A stretch of 64,000 nucleotides of DNA from Diphasiastrum complanatum (Eukaryota > Streptophyta > Lycopodiopsida > Lycopodiales > Lycopodiaceae), in contig CM055103.1 in assembly GCA_029204225.1 (NCBI GenBank), forward strand, positions 24,874,656-24,938,655, read 5' to 3'. This document shows, in pieces, positions 9,470 to 21,130 of this stretch. A program made the position numbers and the translations under genes. Under the pieces are notes generated by a model. The model had not been told where the DNA came from. It searched no databases and was given only the letters and a program-made list of their open reading frames with translations. Position 1 is the first letter of the stretch, and the number at the start of each line of letters is the position of its first letter.

Positions 9470-10960
9470 ACTTTGCACGTTTAATCCAATTGCCTTTCTT
9501 TGCTTTGCGAAGAGCGGTTTGTCGAGCGGCTTTGTGAGCAGATCTGCAATCATGTCTTCAGACTTTATGTACTGGACCTGGAGCTCTCCTTTCGAGATCA
9601 AATCTCGGATGTGATGGTACTTCAGAGGTATGTGTTTTGTCTTTTAATGGAAGACAGGATCCTGGGACAGATATATGGCACTTTAAGAATCCATCATCAT
9701 CGTGCATGGTTCTCCTTGTGGTATGCCAATTGCCTCCAACATCACCTGCAACCAAACTACCTTGTTCGCCACCTTTGAAGCTGCGACGTATTCAGCTTCG
9801 CATGAGGATTGAGCTACCAAGGTTTGCTTTTTGCATATCCAGCTAATTGCTGCTCCGCACGCCATTGAGCATCCTCCTATTACAGACTTGCTGTCATCTT
9901 TGCAGCTCGCCCAGCTTGCATCACTATAGTGGTGCAGCTCGAATCCTTTCATTTCGTTGTCTGCTCTGTAGGTTAGTCCCATATTTTGGGTACCCTTCAG
10001 ATATTGTAGGATTCGTTTTGCCATTTGCCAATGTGCTATGCCAGGATTGGAAGAGAATTGACTTAAAACATAAACAGAGAAAGCCAAATCGGGTCTGGTA
10101 CAAATTGTAAGATACATCAGACTACTGATTAGGCTTTGGTAGGGTATACCTTCCATCTTCTGTTTTTCTTCCTCTGTTTTCGAGCAATCCTGCTTCGTCA
10201 ACTTGGCTCCAGCTATCATTGGTGTGGCCTTTTCTTTGCAGTCCATCATTCGATACTGCTTCAGCACTTTTCTGGCATATTTTGACTGACTCAAATGCAT
10301 TTCGCCTTTTATTCGATCTCTTCTGATCTCCAGCCCAAGGCATTTTGTTGCTTCTCCCAGATCTGTGATTTAATAATTTTGAGAAATTTGACTCTTCGTG
10401 TCCTTGATTAGCATCAAGGAGTTTCCTATCATAAGAGAATCATCCACGAAAATAGTCAGAATCACAAAATCTTTTCCTACTCTTTTTATGTAGACATTAC
10501 AGTCTGGTTGTGTAGAATTGAAGTCTAGAGACTTCAGAAGGCTGTCAAGCTTCTTGTACCAAGCTCGTGATCCCTTTTAGACCATAAATGCATCTCTGCA
10601 ACTGACAGACATATTGTCAATTGTCAGGGTCTTCACAGGCTGCTTCATGAAGATTTCCTCCTCTAGATCTCCGTGGAGAAAAGCTATCTTTACATCAATC
10701 TGGTGAATTTCCAGATTGTGTTGCGTGGCATATGCAAGGAGCAGTCGTATGCTTGTCATCTTGACCATCGACGAATATGTGTCGAAATAATCAACACCAT
10801 ACCTTTGTGTGTAGCCCTTTGCGACAAGCCTTGTAACTTCCAACAATGCCATCTGATTTCATTTTTCTTTTGTACACCCACTTGCAGTTGACGATGTTTT
10901 TGTTTTCTGGCAGTGGCTCTAGTGTCCATGCCTCGTTTCGCCTCATTGATTCGATCTCCT
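9470..10960 (-). pseudogene. Copia-1 reverse transcriptase and RNase H
   Basis: Consecutive minus-strand frames carry [18 protein letters not shown] and IDVKIAFLHGDLEEEI (10852-10577), then ILTIFVDDSLMIG (about 10490-10450, catalytic YVDD variant FVDD), then LGLEI, SKYARKVLKQY, STRPDLAF-like ICTRPDLAFSVY, and the RNase H motifs SDASWASCKDD and LVAQSSCEAEYVAA (10300-9683). A further frame ends with DLLTKPL-like sequence near 9520. Frameshifts near 10570 and 10375 and a stop near 9680 break the frame. The catalytic residues of RT and RNase H are still readable. Confidence 0.8.
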
Positions 10961-11306
10961 CTGACATTGCCTGCTTCTAGAATTCTCCCTCTGGACTCTT
11001 CTTGATATGTTGTTGGCTCTTCAGTGAAGCTGCAGTACTCGAATTCTGTGTCTTCGCTCCACTAAAGATTGTCAGCGTATCGATCTGGAGGTCTTCTTTG
11101 TCTTGTTGACCTTTTGGGTTCGTTTCGTCGCTGCTCGAATGTTTCTTGTTCGTGGGGTTAATCTTCTGCTTCCTGCTGCTCTGGAGTCTGGGGCTCAACA
11201 TTCTGATTTGACGTGTGTCCTGGATCTCCCTCTTGAATTGGCAGCAGTGTGAAGATCTCATGGCCTTTTTCATCCTTTAGTCCAGGGAATGTGGACTCAT
11301 CGAACT

Positions 11307-13091
11307 TCACATCTCTACTCGAAACATCCTTTTCGTGGTTGGATTGTAGAGTCTGTACACTTGTGATCCGTTCGAGTACCCGACCATGATTGTTTGCTCT
11401 GATTTATCATCGAGCTTGCTTCTTTTTTCTTTTGGAATGTGCTTGTATGATGCACATCCAAACACACGCACGTATGATAGATCAGACTTTCTACTTGTCC
11501 ACGGTGTCTTGTTTTCCAGGGCTGTCGTTGTTGATCTGTTCTGCAGGTGTACTGCTGCAGCTATTGCCTCAGCCCAGAATTGGCTTGACAGTCGAGCCTG
11601 TGCCATCATGCATCTGGCTCCTTCGACTAGCGTCCAGTTTCTTCTTTTTGCGACACCATTATATTCTGGTGTTGTGAATTGATGCTCTATCCCCTTTTCT
11701 TGCCAGAATTTAGAAAATTCTGTGCTCTTGTACTCACCTCCATTGTTAGATCTGATGATCTGAATCTTCTTTGAGGTGTGTCTCTCTGCAAATGCCATGA
11801 ACTTCTTGAAAGAGTCAAACACTTCTGATTTTTTCTTTAGGTAGTAGATCATAGTCATCCGGTTGTAGTCATCAATGAACGTCAGGAAGTACCTCGACCC
11901 TGAGAGCGAATCAACTTTCATCGGTCCACAGACATCTGAGTGGATGAGCTCAAGAACTTCTTTGGCTCTTCTTCCCTCATGTGTGAATGGATTCCGATGT
12001 TGTTTGCCCTTCTGACAGGCTTCGCAGAACTCAGTATTGGGTCTTGATATCTTCAGACCTGTGACTATGTCTTTCTTGCACATGTCATACAGGCTCCTCA
12101 TGTTCAGATGATACATTCTTCTGTGCCAGAGTGATGCATTTAATATGCTATCAGAGTTGCTGATTATTTTGGCTTGGTAGAGGTTTCCTTCTCTGCATCC
12201 AACCGTCAGCAATTTGTTTGTTGTTTTCTCGATCATGCGACATGTATTGCCATCAAATAAAACTTGAATTTCAAGATCTGCCATCTTGGAGACTGATAGC
12301 AGGTCTTTTCTCAGTGAAGGTACGTAGAGTGCTCCTGGCAGCTCTGCTTGACCTGACAGTGTTCGCAACTTTAGAGTCCCGATGCCTTTGACATCGTGTC
12401 GACTCCCATCACGTAGAATCACTGCTATGTTGTTTTCAAGTTCTCTGAAGTCGATCAAGATTTTCTTGTTGTAGGTGATGTGTGAGGTTGCTCCTGAATC
12501 AATGACTACATCATAGTCTTGTTCAGTGTAGCTTGTTGAAGCTTCATCAAGTATTGTGAAAGCTCCATCACCTCTATCTGCATCTTTGGATGACTCTGCA
12601 ACATTTGCTTTCTCAGCTTTGTTCTTTCTTTTTGGGTTGAATCTGCAATCGTATGTAGAATGCCCCTTCTTCTTGCAGTGCATGCAAGGTATTGTTGGAT
12701 TGAACCAGCACTTGTTGGCTGTGTGTCCTGGTTTGTGACAGTGATCACAGGAAGAAGATTGTTGATTATCACTGCCTCTGCTCGAAGACTTTGTCTTTTC
12801 GAATCTAGGCTTGTTCTTGTTCTTCTTCCTTCCTTTCGTGCAGAGAGCTTTCTCTTGATCACTGCTTCCTTCTCCTTCATCCCTCATCAGTCTCTCATCA
12901 GCGACAAGACTGATTGCTTTGTCGAGTGTCATATTTGGAAGACTCAATATGAGCATTCTCAACGGCTGATAGGATGCAGGTAGAGATTTCATGAAGTACA
13001 TCAGCTGTTGTGGTGTTGGGACCTGGTGTTCCTGACCTGATGCTGCGAGTTGAGCGAAGATCGTTCTGATCTTCTCAACATGCTGATCCAA
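11307..13091 (-). pseudogene. Copia-1 gag (partial), protease and integrase in one 594-codon frame
   Basis: One open frame holds the C-terminal half of gag, then two CCHC knuckles (CDHCHKPGHTANKC at about residue 115 and CMHCKKKGHSTYDC at about 137). Next come the protease site VIDSGATSH, the GAG-pre-integrase motif LWHRRMYHLN, a His-Cys zinc motif (EFCEACQKGKQHRNPF), and the integrase core from HSDVCGPMKV onward. Two integrase catalytic positions are changed: the second Asp of the family motif RSDNGGEY is Asn (RSNNGGEY), and the Glu of NGVAERxN is Lys (NGVAKRRN). Both are G-to-A codon changes. The frame starts mid-gag, so its first ATG is not a real start. Confidence 0.85.
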
Positions 13092-13104
13092 CTGATGGCC
13101 ATCC

Positions 13105-13330
13105 CATCATCTGGATTGTAGCTGATTGTGAAGACGCAGTAAAAACATCTCTCTGATCATTAGTGCAACATTTTCTTGGGTCATTATATGCTACAAGGGA
13201 CCACATTATGGGATCACCTGCCTTGAGAATGGGATGCTTTCTGTTTCAAATTAGATGCACTGATTTGAATGGGGAAATGTTGTTCATTCGGCCCCCCGTG
13301 AAATCAAGGTTTAGCGAAACAATGCTTCCA
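13105..13330 (-). pseudogene. LINE relic (ORF2 C-terminal fragment)
   Basis: On the minus strand AYNDPRK, then after a one-base shift ALMIREMFLLRLH, closely matches AYEDPRCVALMIREMLLLRH in the LINE-A C-terminal region (2640-2570). Upstream, NEQHF and FKS words echo EEHFIFKCP. The fragment sits exactly where Copia-1 gag breaks off, so Copia-1's 5' end was replaced by, or joined to, an older LINE copy. Confidence 0.6.
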
Positions 13331-14539
13331 GCAAAATGGATGTGCAGCTGGGTAGCATGGTAGAAATTCTTTGCAGCTTGGCCAGTCTTAGTCATTAGTT
13401 AGATTTTTTCAGTCCCTAGCAATCGCTGCTGCTTTTGTTACTACCTCTATGCAGCCTTCTGGGCAACATAACTCATCCAGGCAACCTATTTTATCTCCTT
13501 AAAATCATTGCTCCTTTTGTGTCTATCGTTGAACCTACTATTTATTCTCCTTTCAATCTCACATGTGTTGCAAGTGTAGTCTTCAATTGTTTCTCCTTTT
13601 TGTTGACAGTTAAGGATGGAGGCCTTCCATTCATTTGTTTCCATGTTTTGTTCATAGTAATAATCTATAATGATGTCAATTGTTAGTCATATGTGGCTCT
13701 GCTGTTCTCTTATTTGCGTGAAACATGGGCTAAACCCAAACATTTGTGAAGGTCCAAATCTAGTGATGGCAACTAAACCTGAGAGTTGTGGTTGTTGTGG
13801 GATTTTGAAGATAGGGTCAATGAGAATGAACCCTCGGCCTTGGTAGGATTTCACCATGCCATCATTGTGTGCCGTTGTTTCCAACATTCTACCTATGACT
13901 AGGATGCTTTTAGAAGAAAGCTTTATTTAATTCCTTGATTTATTTAGACCCCCAAAGTCCTAACCATTCCCGCTGGGCCCAATTGAAGTCATTTAATGAC
14001 TTATTTCCATTTGTGTGCTTTAGTCATCATGAGCCAGTTGTTGGTAGGCCCAATATTGAGTGGTCTCCAACTAGTATAAAAAGAGTTGCCTCCTCTCATT
14101 TCCCTAGTTGATGATTATAGTAATTGAGAGCTTTGTGGGAGAACTTTGTGGCACCAACCCTTTATAAGAGGGCCTGTAATCCATTCTATTGTTGACTGTC
14201 TTATTATTTTAGTTGCAGATTGACATTTAATTGATAGCTCACTATTCTATTCCACTCTTGTATCCATATTCTCCTAACTCATGTTGCAAAAATTGCTGGA
14301 GATACTTTGTTTTTTGAGTGTGTTGGTTTAGCATGTGCATTAGCACATGCTGAGTCGCTTTGTTTGAGGCATGTAAATAGGTTTTCTTTGAAAAGAGATG
14401 TACAGAACACCTTGGCAAACTTTCTTGTATTTAGTATTAAATTGTGTGTGCTCAGCTGCTTCTTCAGTTAGGCCTAAATAAAGGTGAAAGTAACACCTGA
14501 AAAGCTATATTTTTACCTGACATTCGGTTGCGTGCACAG
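13331..14539 (+). other. Non-coding; possible solo LTR about 13690-14290
   Basis: No gene is recognised. From about 13690 to 14290 the plus strand has an LTR-like layout: a TATA-like TAGTATAAAAAGAG near 14075, short leader-like sequence, then TATAAGAGGGCCTGTAATCC near 14165 and a T-rich end. I could not find a partner LTR or a target duplication. The end of the stretch (14480-14539) is a pyrimidine-rich intron end leading into the exon at 14540. Confidence 0.3.
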
Positions 14540-17500
14540 TTCTGGGGAGCAGCATTCATTTGTCTTAAGGCCTTTGACTCCTTCATGGAAGCTGCCCATC
14601 CATGAAGATGGAAAAAACACTCCAGCCCGCTTTCACCAGGGGTATGACGGTGCTCATCCAACATCAGCAAGTCAATCCACCCCAACAATTGCAGGACTAC
14701 AAAAGTTCCCTGAAGGGAACACTTCAGAAATAGAGTCCAGTCACTACGCTGTCATAGTGTCCTGCCGTTGCAGCCATACAGGTGATATGTTATTCTGTTT
14801 CTAGCTGCAGTTAATGTTTACCTTTTCCAAATGTCATTTTGTTCATTCCAGCAGCTCTAGCCAGCTTGTGATTGCTTTTACACAAAGTTGAATTTGCCAT
14901 GATGTTGCATTTTGTTTCTGCTATACATGGAAATGATCTACATGTCAGTTTCTCTTCTTCGTGGAAATGGTTTACAGATTAGGCTATTGGACTATAATAC
15001 ACTTCAAGGTCAAATATGCCCATGATGGTATGCTCCATAGTAATGGCTGCAATGCCTAATTTTTGTTGCTAGGTGCTCAAATCATCCTCTGTATGGATGC
15101 ACAGAATGATGAGATGGACTGTGGATACAAATATTTGCATGCTGTGAAGCTTCTATAGTTTTTGATGTTGATGAATTTAGCTGTGTCTGATTTCTTCTTA
15201 CATAAGATTAGCTACTTTGTAACGTCAATTCAATCTTCCGATGGGACTAGATTTGAGAACTAGCAGGCAATGGTGATTGTACCACAGAATGTCCTAGCTC
15301 CTTGTTTCAACATCTAGAACCAAATTTTATTATTGAAAAATACTGATACCACTTGTGGCAAGGTGACTATCAGCCACATTCAAGTGACTGGTTCAGATGT
15401 GCACGCCTACACTTCTGGCTGCCAAGTATCTTTGGCAACAATGCACTCAAATGATTTTCTCAACCTTTTAAATATTCTCTGAACATGTTGAGTGTCAATT
15501 GAGATATTTGGTTTATGCTGTTGCTCATGGGGCTCTATGCCTTTCTTATTTTATTTTCTGTTTGGAGTTGTATGCACATAAATTCAGTTGAAGTGACTGA
15601 TGTTTAATCCAATTCAGAGTCCAGGCTGTATTTCAAGCATCCATTGCAATGGCGACCTCGACCACCAAGAGATCTCCTGCTCTCAGTTTCTTTAGAGGAT
15701 TCTACACCTACTTTGGTTCCAAATGAAGCTCTTCCCCAGCTGAAATCTCAGGTTCCATGTCATACGCTTTAAGAATATTCTCTGTTAACCTTTCAAGTAG
15801 TTTAGCAGGTACAGTTTATGAATAATTGTGATAGATGAGTTATTGGTGCTTCAGCTATCAAGATGGTTTTGTATAACAGAATTTATGTTTTATAGACTTA
15901 AAAAATGAAATATATAAGAGTTACTGACAAAGAAAAAATTTGAAACTGGATTTGATTAGAAGTGATGCCTTTGCTAAGTGAGAATTTACATATATCTATG
16001 TTTTACTGGCAAATTTTAATGATACTCTTTCATGTTGTTTTTGCACAGGTGGTGGCAGTACAAGCGACTAACCTCTCTTCTGAAGATCTGGACTTGACTC
16101 TGCTAGCACCCAGCTCTTTGTTATCGTCCCCTTTTTCTGTTTTGTCCTTTCCAGCAACAAATGCACCTCATCTCAGCAGTTTTAGGAGCTTTCATGAACG
16201 ACACAACAGAGAGCCTGTCAAAAAGAGTGGTAAGGAAGGGGAAAAACATCTTTCTGCGCAGGCTCAAAACTTGCGGTCTTTATCATATCCACCTGCAAAG
16301 CAAATGGAGACAGCTGTAGGAAAGTCACCGCTATTTTTTAGGGAAAGACACATCTCTGCAGCCGATATAGTTGCTGAAAACAGCCCAGCCAGATCACATC
16401 TATGGCTGCAAAGCACTGTTCCTTTGGGGTACGCATTTTATCTGTATTTCAAGTTATGTGAACATATTGCATCATCTTTATCTTGAAGTTCTTGGCTCCA
16501 AAATTTCTGCCAACTATTGAAAGCTCTGAAATTACAAGAACTGAAATCCTGGAGTATTGCTTGCTTGAGCTTCTATCAAGGTTTGAAATTCTTGGCTTGT
16601 GATGAAGATGACCTGTAGCTTTTCCTTGGAACTTTGAAGTTATGTAGTGCATGCAGCATTCAAGACTGAGGTCTATCTCCAAAAAAGATGCCCTAATTTC
16701 CCCCAGAGACTTGTGGTCTTGAGAGCTTGTCACTCTTCTGGTGAGCGTTCACCTCTCCCCAATCCTCTGGTGAGCATTCACTTCTTTGAGACAGTCACTA
16801 ATGCACCCTAAACCCTAAACCAGTAATATGTTTGCCATACAAACCATCATCTTCACTCGAAACCACTCTCAGATCTTTCTTCCGCTTTTTTGGAGCTTAG
16901 TTCCCAATGAAGGTTCGTAATAATTTATGAACTGCTCATTAGTCATGGTTGTTTAGTAATATCTCAGTTATGAGAGGCATGGCCCAGTGGTTAGGTCTGT
17001 CGCAAATTTTTTTGCAAATTTTTTTGGTACCGTTTTCCTGTTTTTTAATAGGAGGGGCAGGTGGGTGCCAGACACTCTCTGATAATTAATTCCGGGGGAA
17101 AAACAGGGACCATAAATTGCTTTTATTTTGCTTTTGGGATGGGGGACAGTGTGGGCAGGTGCCTGTATTTTTTTTTTTTGAAATTTTTTTTTTTGAAAAA
17201 ACTGGACGCGGACGCACCCCTGGCGCGTCGGCGTCCGGACGCGGATGCAGACGCGTGTCCGCGTGCGCCATCCGCTTCCTTAGCCGACCAGATCAAAAAG
17301 ATTAGAAAATGTTTGAAACCTTTCATATTATGGTTTGTTTCAACTATGAGTGAAGTCATTTTATGTTCAATTTTCACATTTATACACTTCAACATTTGTG
17401 CAACTAGAAAGCACAATTTTAAATTTTACAATGAGTCAGGGATATAGCAGCATAAGACAAGATCTACTCAAAAGGCATCCGTCTGTCCCAAAATTGCTGA

Positions 17501-18122
17501 TGACAACATTCATGGTTCTATTTCAGTGGTGTCCCATGCAACTTTGAGTCTAGTAAGATCTTAAAATTTTCTCGAAAATATACTCACTTTAGCAAGTGCA
17601 CTTCTCCAAAGTACTAACATTGGGGTCTGTCCCATGTTTTTGTTCCAGTCGGATTCCAGCTCATTCAACTGCAGTGGTGAGATGTGATTTACTACCATTG
17701 AACGACGGCATTATAACTCTCGACACACTTCATATTACCAACAGGGAACACAGTACGAAACCAACTATCCAGATTTAACTTACAGTAGAAGCATGTGTTT
17801 TAGTACTTTCCAATCAGGTTCAAGAGCAGTTGCCATTTGACCGTTTGAATTACCATTTCAAAGCTCCTATATTGTATATAATTCCATGTATTCTCCTGCG
17901 AAGATGTTGATAGGCTTTTTGGCTGTTCAGCTAGCATCACTTCACTTAAAATCATCTGAAATTCTTTCTCTGCATGTATTAGTTATAACTGTTGTGGAAA
18001 ATTCATTGGATGTGTAACAGCTCACTGCTTTTTTACTGTTATTATTTGCAGCCACTCTTTATGTTCCAGAATATGCCTTGCAGATTCACTCGACATCTAG
18101 CCTTGCAAGCAGTATTCCTTGA
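14540..18122 (+). CDS. Host gene, C-terminal five exons; TRIPP-like (TRAPPII-associated) protein, tentative
   Basis: Five exons with GT/AG borders and matching phases: 14540-14781, 15618-15751, 16049-16428, 17649-17752 and 18052-18122 (TGA). Together they encode about 309 residues. Readable segments are EQHSFVLRPLTPSWKLPI, RLYFKHPLQWRPRPPRDLLL, VQATNLSSEDLDLTLLAPSS, AVVRCDLLPLNDGIITLDTL and YVPEYALQIHSTSSLASSIP before the stop. Beta-strand-rich Ig-like ends of this kind occur in TRAPPII trafficking subunits, and the last segments resemble what I recall of plant TRIPP. That name is from memory and needs a search. The N-terminal exons are absent from the window: sequence upstream of 13330 is transposon. 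Exon 3 carries a Ser/His/Lys-rich linker. The consistent phases argue that the gene was functional until recently, or is functional with exons lying elsewhere. Confidence 0.65.
16975..17010 (+). other. tRNA-like A box, possible SINE head
   Basis: TGGCCCAGTGG (16980-16990) followed by TTAGGTC matches the internal promoter A box of tRNA genes and tRNA-derived SINEs. No B box (GGTTCGANNCC) was found within the next 100 bases. It is either a truncated SINE or chance. Confidence 0.25.
17000..17290. repeat. GGACGCGGACGC word island in intron, half of a TIR element
   Basis: Within the intron between exons 3 and 4 (16429-17648). T-rich and A-rich runs (17168-17206) are followed by iterated GGACGCGGACGC-type words and an end CGCTTCCTTAG (17271-17281). 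Read in reverse, that end is CTAAGGAAGCG, matching CAAGGAAGCG at the left end of the element at 42960. Only one arm is recognisable, so this is probably a half element. The sequence at 17000-17160 is unassigned. Confidence 0.5.
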
Positions 18123-18324
18123 GCCACGAAGGCGAGCTAATTCTACTTCAATTACTTGTACATGCTGCTATATCATTTACCTTTACTCATTGAGCTAATC
18201 AGTTAGAACTCTATAACAAGACACTTCCTGCTAGTTGTGGACTCCATGCTGCAACAGCCATTGGATTTGTATCACTGTAGTGTCTTGCATTTGAGACTTC
18301 ATTGCGTGTATTGTTGTCTTGATA

Positions 18325-18425
18325 TTTAGCTGCTCTCTACAGTTCGAGCGAAACTTACAGATTCCTTCTTTGCAAGCAGTATTCTGTGGAATACCAAGGC
18401 AAGCTATTCCTGCCTCAAATTTTGT
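18325..18425 (+). repeat. Duplicate of the terminal exon and 3' UTR of the TRIPP-like gene
   Basis: Bases 18350-18425 (CTTACAGATTCC, TTGCAAGCAGTATTC, ACCAAGGCAAGCTA, TTTTGTACAAGCT) align with 18075-18165 (CTTGCAGATTC, TTGCAAGCAGTATTC, ACGAAGGCGAGCTA, ACTTGTACATGCT). The copy lies about 270 bp downstream and has lost the reading frame, so it is a decayed local duplication of the last exon plus its 3' UTR. Confidence 0.6.
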
Positions 18426-21130
18426 ACAAGCTAATATTTCTTTTATGTTTAAGCTTTTCAAGTAGGGTATGTGAATGGAAAGGATTTCTTTGTTGGATTG
18501 TTTATCTTAAAATTGATGTAGCTATAAAGCATGATAATTGGAGCTCCAAAGGTTATATGGGGTTTCCTCTCCAACAGCTCCTTGGGAGGACTAGTGATTG
18601 TATCTATACTTGTCTGTGCTATCTGGTGAGTAATAGGCATGCAGAGATCAAAACAAATGAAATAGCTTTTCCAAAAGACAATTTCATGCATACTATAGAT
18701 TGTCACAAGCTCGTTGCTAATTGTTGTTTTTGTCTTGATGGCCTGAGATAGCAATGGTTGAATAATTTTGCAATATAGGAACTGACCGCCAGTTTTCTGT
18801 CTATTACAAATGATTCTCTAGTAGAGTTGCCCATTATGAAACAACATCTATGTTCCATTTTGGAATGTAGACACATTTTTTAGAATAGTTCAGTTCGTTT
18901 TATTATTTTAAAATTTTTCTGAAATCAGTAAATAAATAGGGGGTAATCTATTCTCAAATTTGATCTGAAAAAGTAACTATCTGGACCTATAAAATTACAA
19001 TATACATACAAATACACATACAATGTACATTACTACAATCTTAATAACATTACAATATACATATTAGATACACACACACAGACGATGTACATATACAATC
19101 TTTTAAATCTACATAGTTTATTTTCTAGATTTGACTTCAGAAGTAGTTTGTTTAATTTGTTACTAACTTTTAAATTATTTGCAAAAAAAAAACACCTGAA
19201 AATCAAACCTAATTATTGAAACAAGTTGTGTTCGAAGTGTCTTTCAACACGTGTTCCGTTTCAAAACATGTACTATGATACATATTATAGATGCAGCAAA
19301 TCGAGATTCGTTGAACCTGCATTCCGGAATGCTAAAAAGATTTGCAGATTTTTTTAAACATAGATACATATATGTCATAATTGCATGTTCTGTTTTGGAA
19401 CGCGTTTCAGGATTTCCCATTAGGGTTTCCCAGAAGCAGGGTATATTCTTACTACTTTTGCATACTTGAAGGAAGAGTAACTGTTGGACTTTACGAAAGT
19501 GGATCGAGAAAATTCTGTTGCGCACTTTGCAGGCCAGAAATACGTATATCTAGGAGGAGGGATTATGTGGGAGCAACTGCTGGAACGTATTGAATTGGAA
19601 TAATAAGAACTTCGGCCCAAAGGATATCTAGAAGGGATTAGATGGGAGCATTGATACTTGTTCCAATACTGTTTTTGCCCCCACAATTTTGTTTGAACGA
19701 ACAAAACGAATTCTAATTTTTTTGTCTAATTAATATGTAAATGTTAAAAAAGAAAAGAATCTGAAAATGGGGCTTTTTCCAAATGTATTTTATTTAATGC
19801 TTAAAACATTCGAACTTTGTGTCTTATATACTTGGAAACTTTGCATGGGAGCACGAGAAAAAAAAAGGAGCGCTTTCATGGAGACTTTTATGCTTTATAT
19901 ATCATTAAGTATAAGGAGTATTTTGTAACTGTTGCAAACATATGAATTTATTCAAGTGATTTTTGATATTTCACACTTTCATTAATGTTTTACTTTTAAC
20001 AAACATGTTTCAACTTAAAATTGTGACCTTATGGATTACACTTTTGAAATGGTGTGTACCAATTGTTGTCGCTTACCATACCAAGCTTCTAACTCAAAAC
20101 AACATAAAAAAATCAACAACTATCCATGCAAACCACGAATCATGAGCTTACTCATGATTCACCTTATGAACAAAGAAGATATCACAAGATCATAATCCTA
20201 ATTGATGTCGAATCCTTACAAGCTCATTGGATGATAACAATAGCTTGTTGGTAGCATGATATTAGTTCCACTCGAATGTCACTATGAAGATTCCCATGAT
20301 ACACACTACATAATCAACACATTGAATGGAGCTAGACATAGCACAACTACATACCTTGGCACTTTGTCACGCTTATTGCCACGCACATAAAACGACTAGC
20401 CCATTGGCAATTTGCATTGCAATTGCGTGGCAATACACATTGCAACCAACGCATGGTCGAGCCACATGTAGAAGAGTTGCACCGCCTCATTTTTTGGAAA
20501 TTGGCTACCCTCGGTGGAAATTAGGGGGATTAAAGTTTTTAGTTTTGAAATTGCATAGTTAGGAATGGCTATACCACATGACATTGTAAATTTGTCACGC
20601 ATGGCGAATTTCACCAAAAAAAAATGGGAGATTTGCCAGGCTTGGCAAACTAGGGATGTTTTATAGGTTTGGGATTTGGTGTGATCTTACCACACGTGGT
20701 TGTACCATGCGGGATTTTTTGAGACAAAAGAAATTGCATGTAAGGAGAATTGGATTCCCAACTCGTTTGGTGTGCCAATTGTTGGGAGAAATGTTCGAAA
20801 GCTCTCCTCGATGCATGTACTACGCCTATTGAATCGAATAAGGATGATGAGTCGAATGACTCGACATGACTAGATTGATTCTACTTGATTCTAACATCGA
20901 AGTCGTTAGAATCGATAAGGTCGATTACATAGACAAACACAAAGTCTAAAGACTGTTAGTTGCGGAAGCGACAAACAATTTAGACAATTCTATAAGAGAG
21001 CAGTGTCATATAGAATAATTAAATTAGAGTAGCATACATACACATAGACATAATTCTAAACGCAATGAGACAATGAATTGATACAGAAAGTAAGCAATAC
21101 AAGTAAGGTGAAAGTGACGAGCACAGACAA
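18426..21130. other. Intergenic, no recognised gene
   Basis: AT-rich sequence with short microsatellite-like patches (AATATACATA/ACACACAC at 18990-19090). Around 20380-20720 are repeated TTGGCAAAC/GTGGCAAT/TCACGCATGG words with an A-run in the middle, possibly another decayed word-iterated foldback element, though no terminal inverted repeat was confirmed. 20830-21125 resembles an LTR leader but has no partner. Open frames here are short and unrecognised. Confidence 0.4.

Larger units (their letters stand above)
8972..13100 (-). mobile_element. Copia-1, Ty1/copia LTR retrotransposon, 5' truncated
   Basis: Minus-strand order is gag, protease, integrase, RT, RNase H, the Ty1/copia order. The 3' LTR (8972-9450) and polypurine tract (9451-9459) are present. 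The element stops inside gag at about 13100, where a LINE relic begins, so the 5' LTR, primer site and gag start are missing. A related but rearranged copy occupies 60154-62260. Confidence 0.85.

Noticed and set aside
11386-11682. Plus-strand frames opposite Copia-1 integrase
   Set aside because: Antisense shadows of the 594-codon frame; the minus strand has clear family motifs.
16980-17010. Complete tRNA gene
   Set aside because: Only an A box is present; no B box, acceptor stem or anticodon arm.
17086-17416. Open frames with Phe/Lys runs around the GGACGCG words
   Set aside because: Frames cross homopolymer runs and iterated words, on both strands; no motif and inside an intron.
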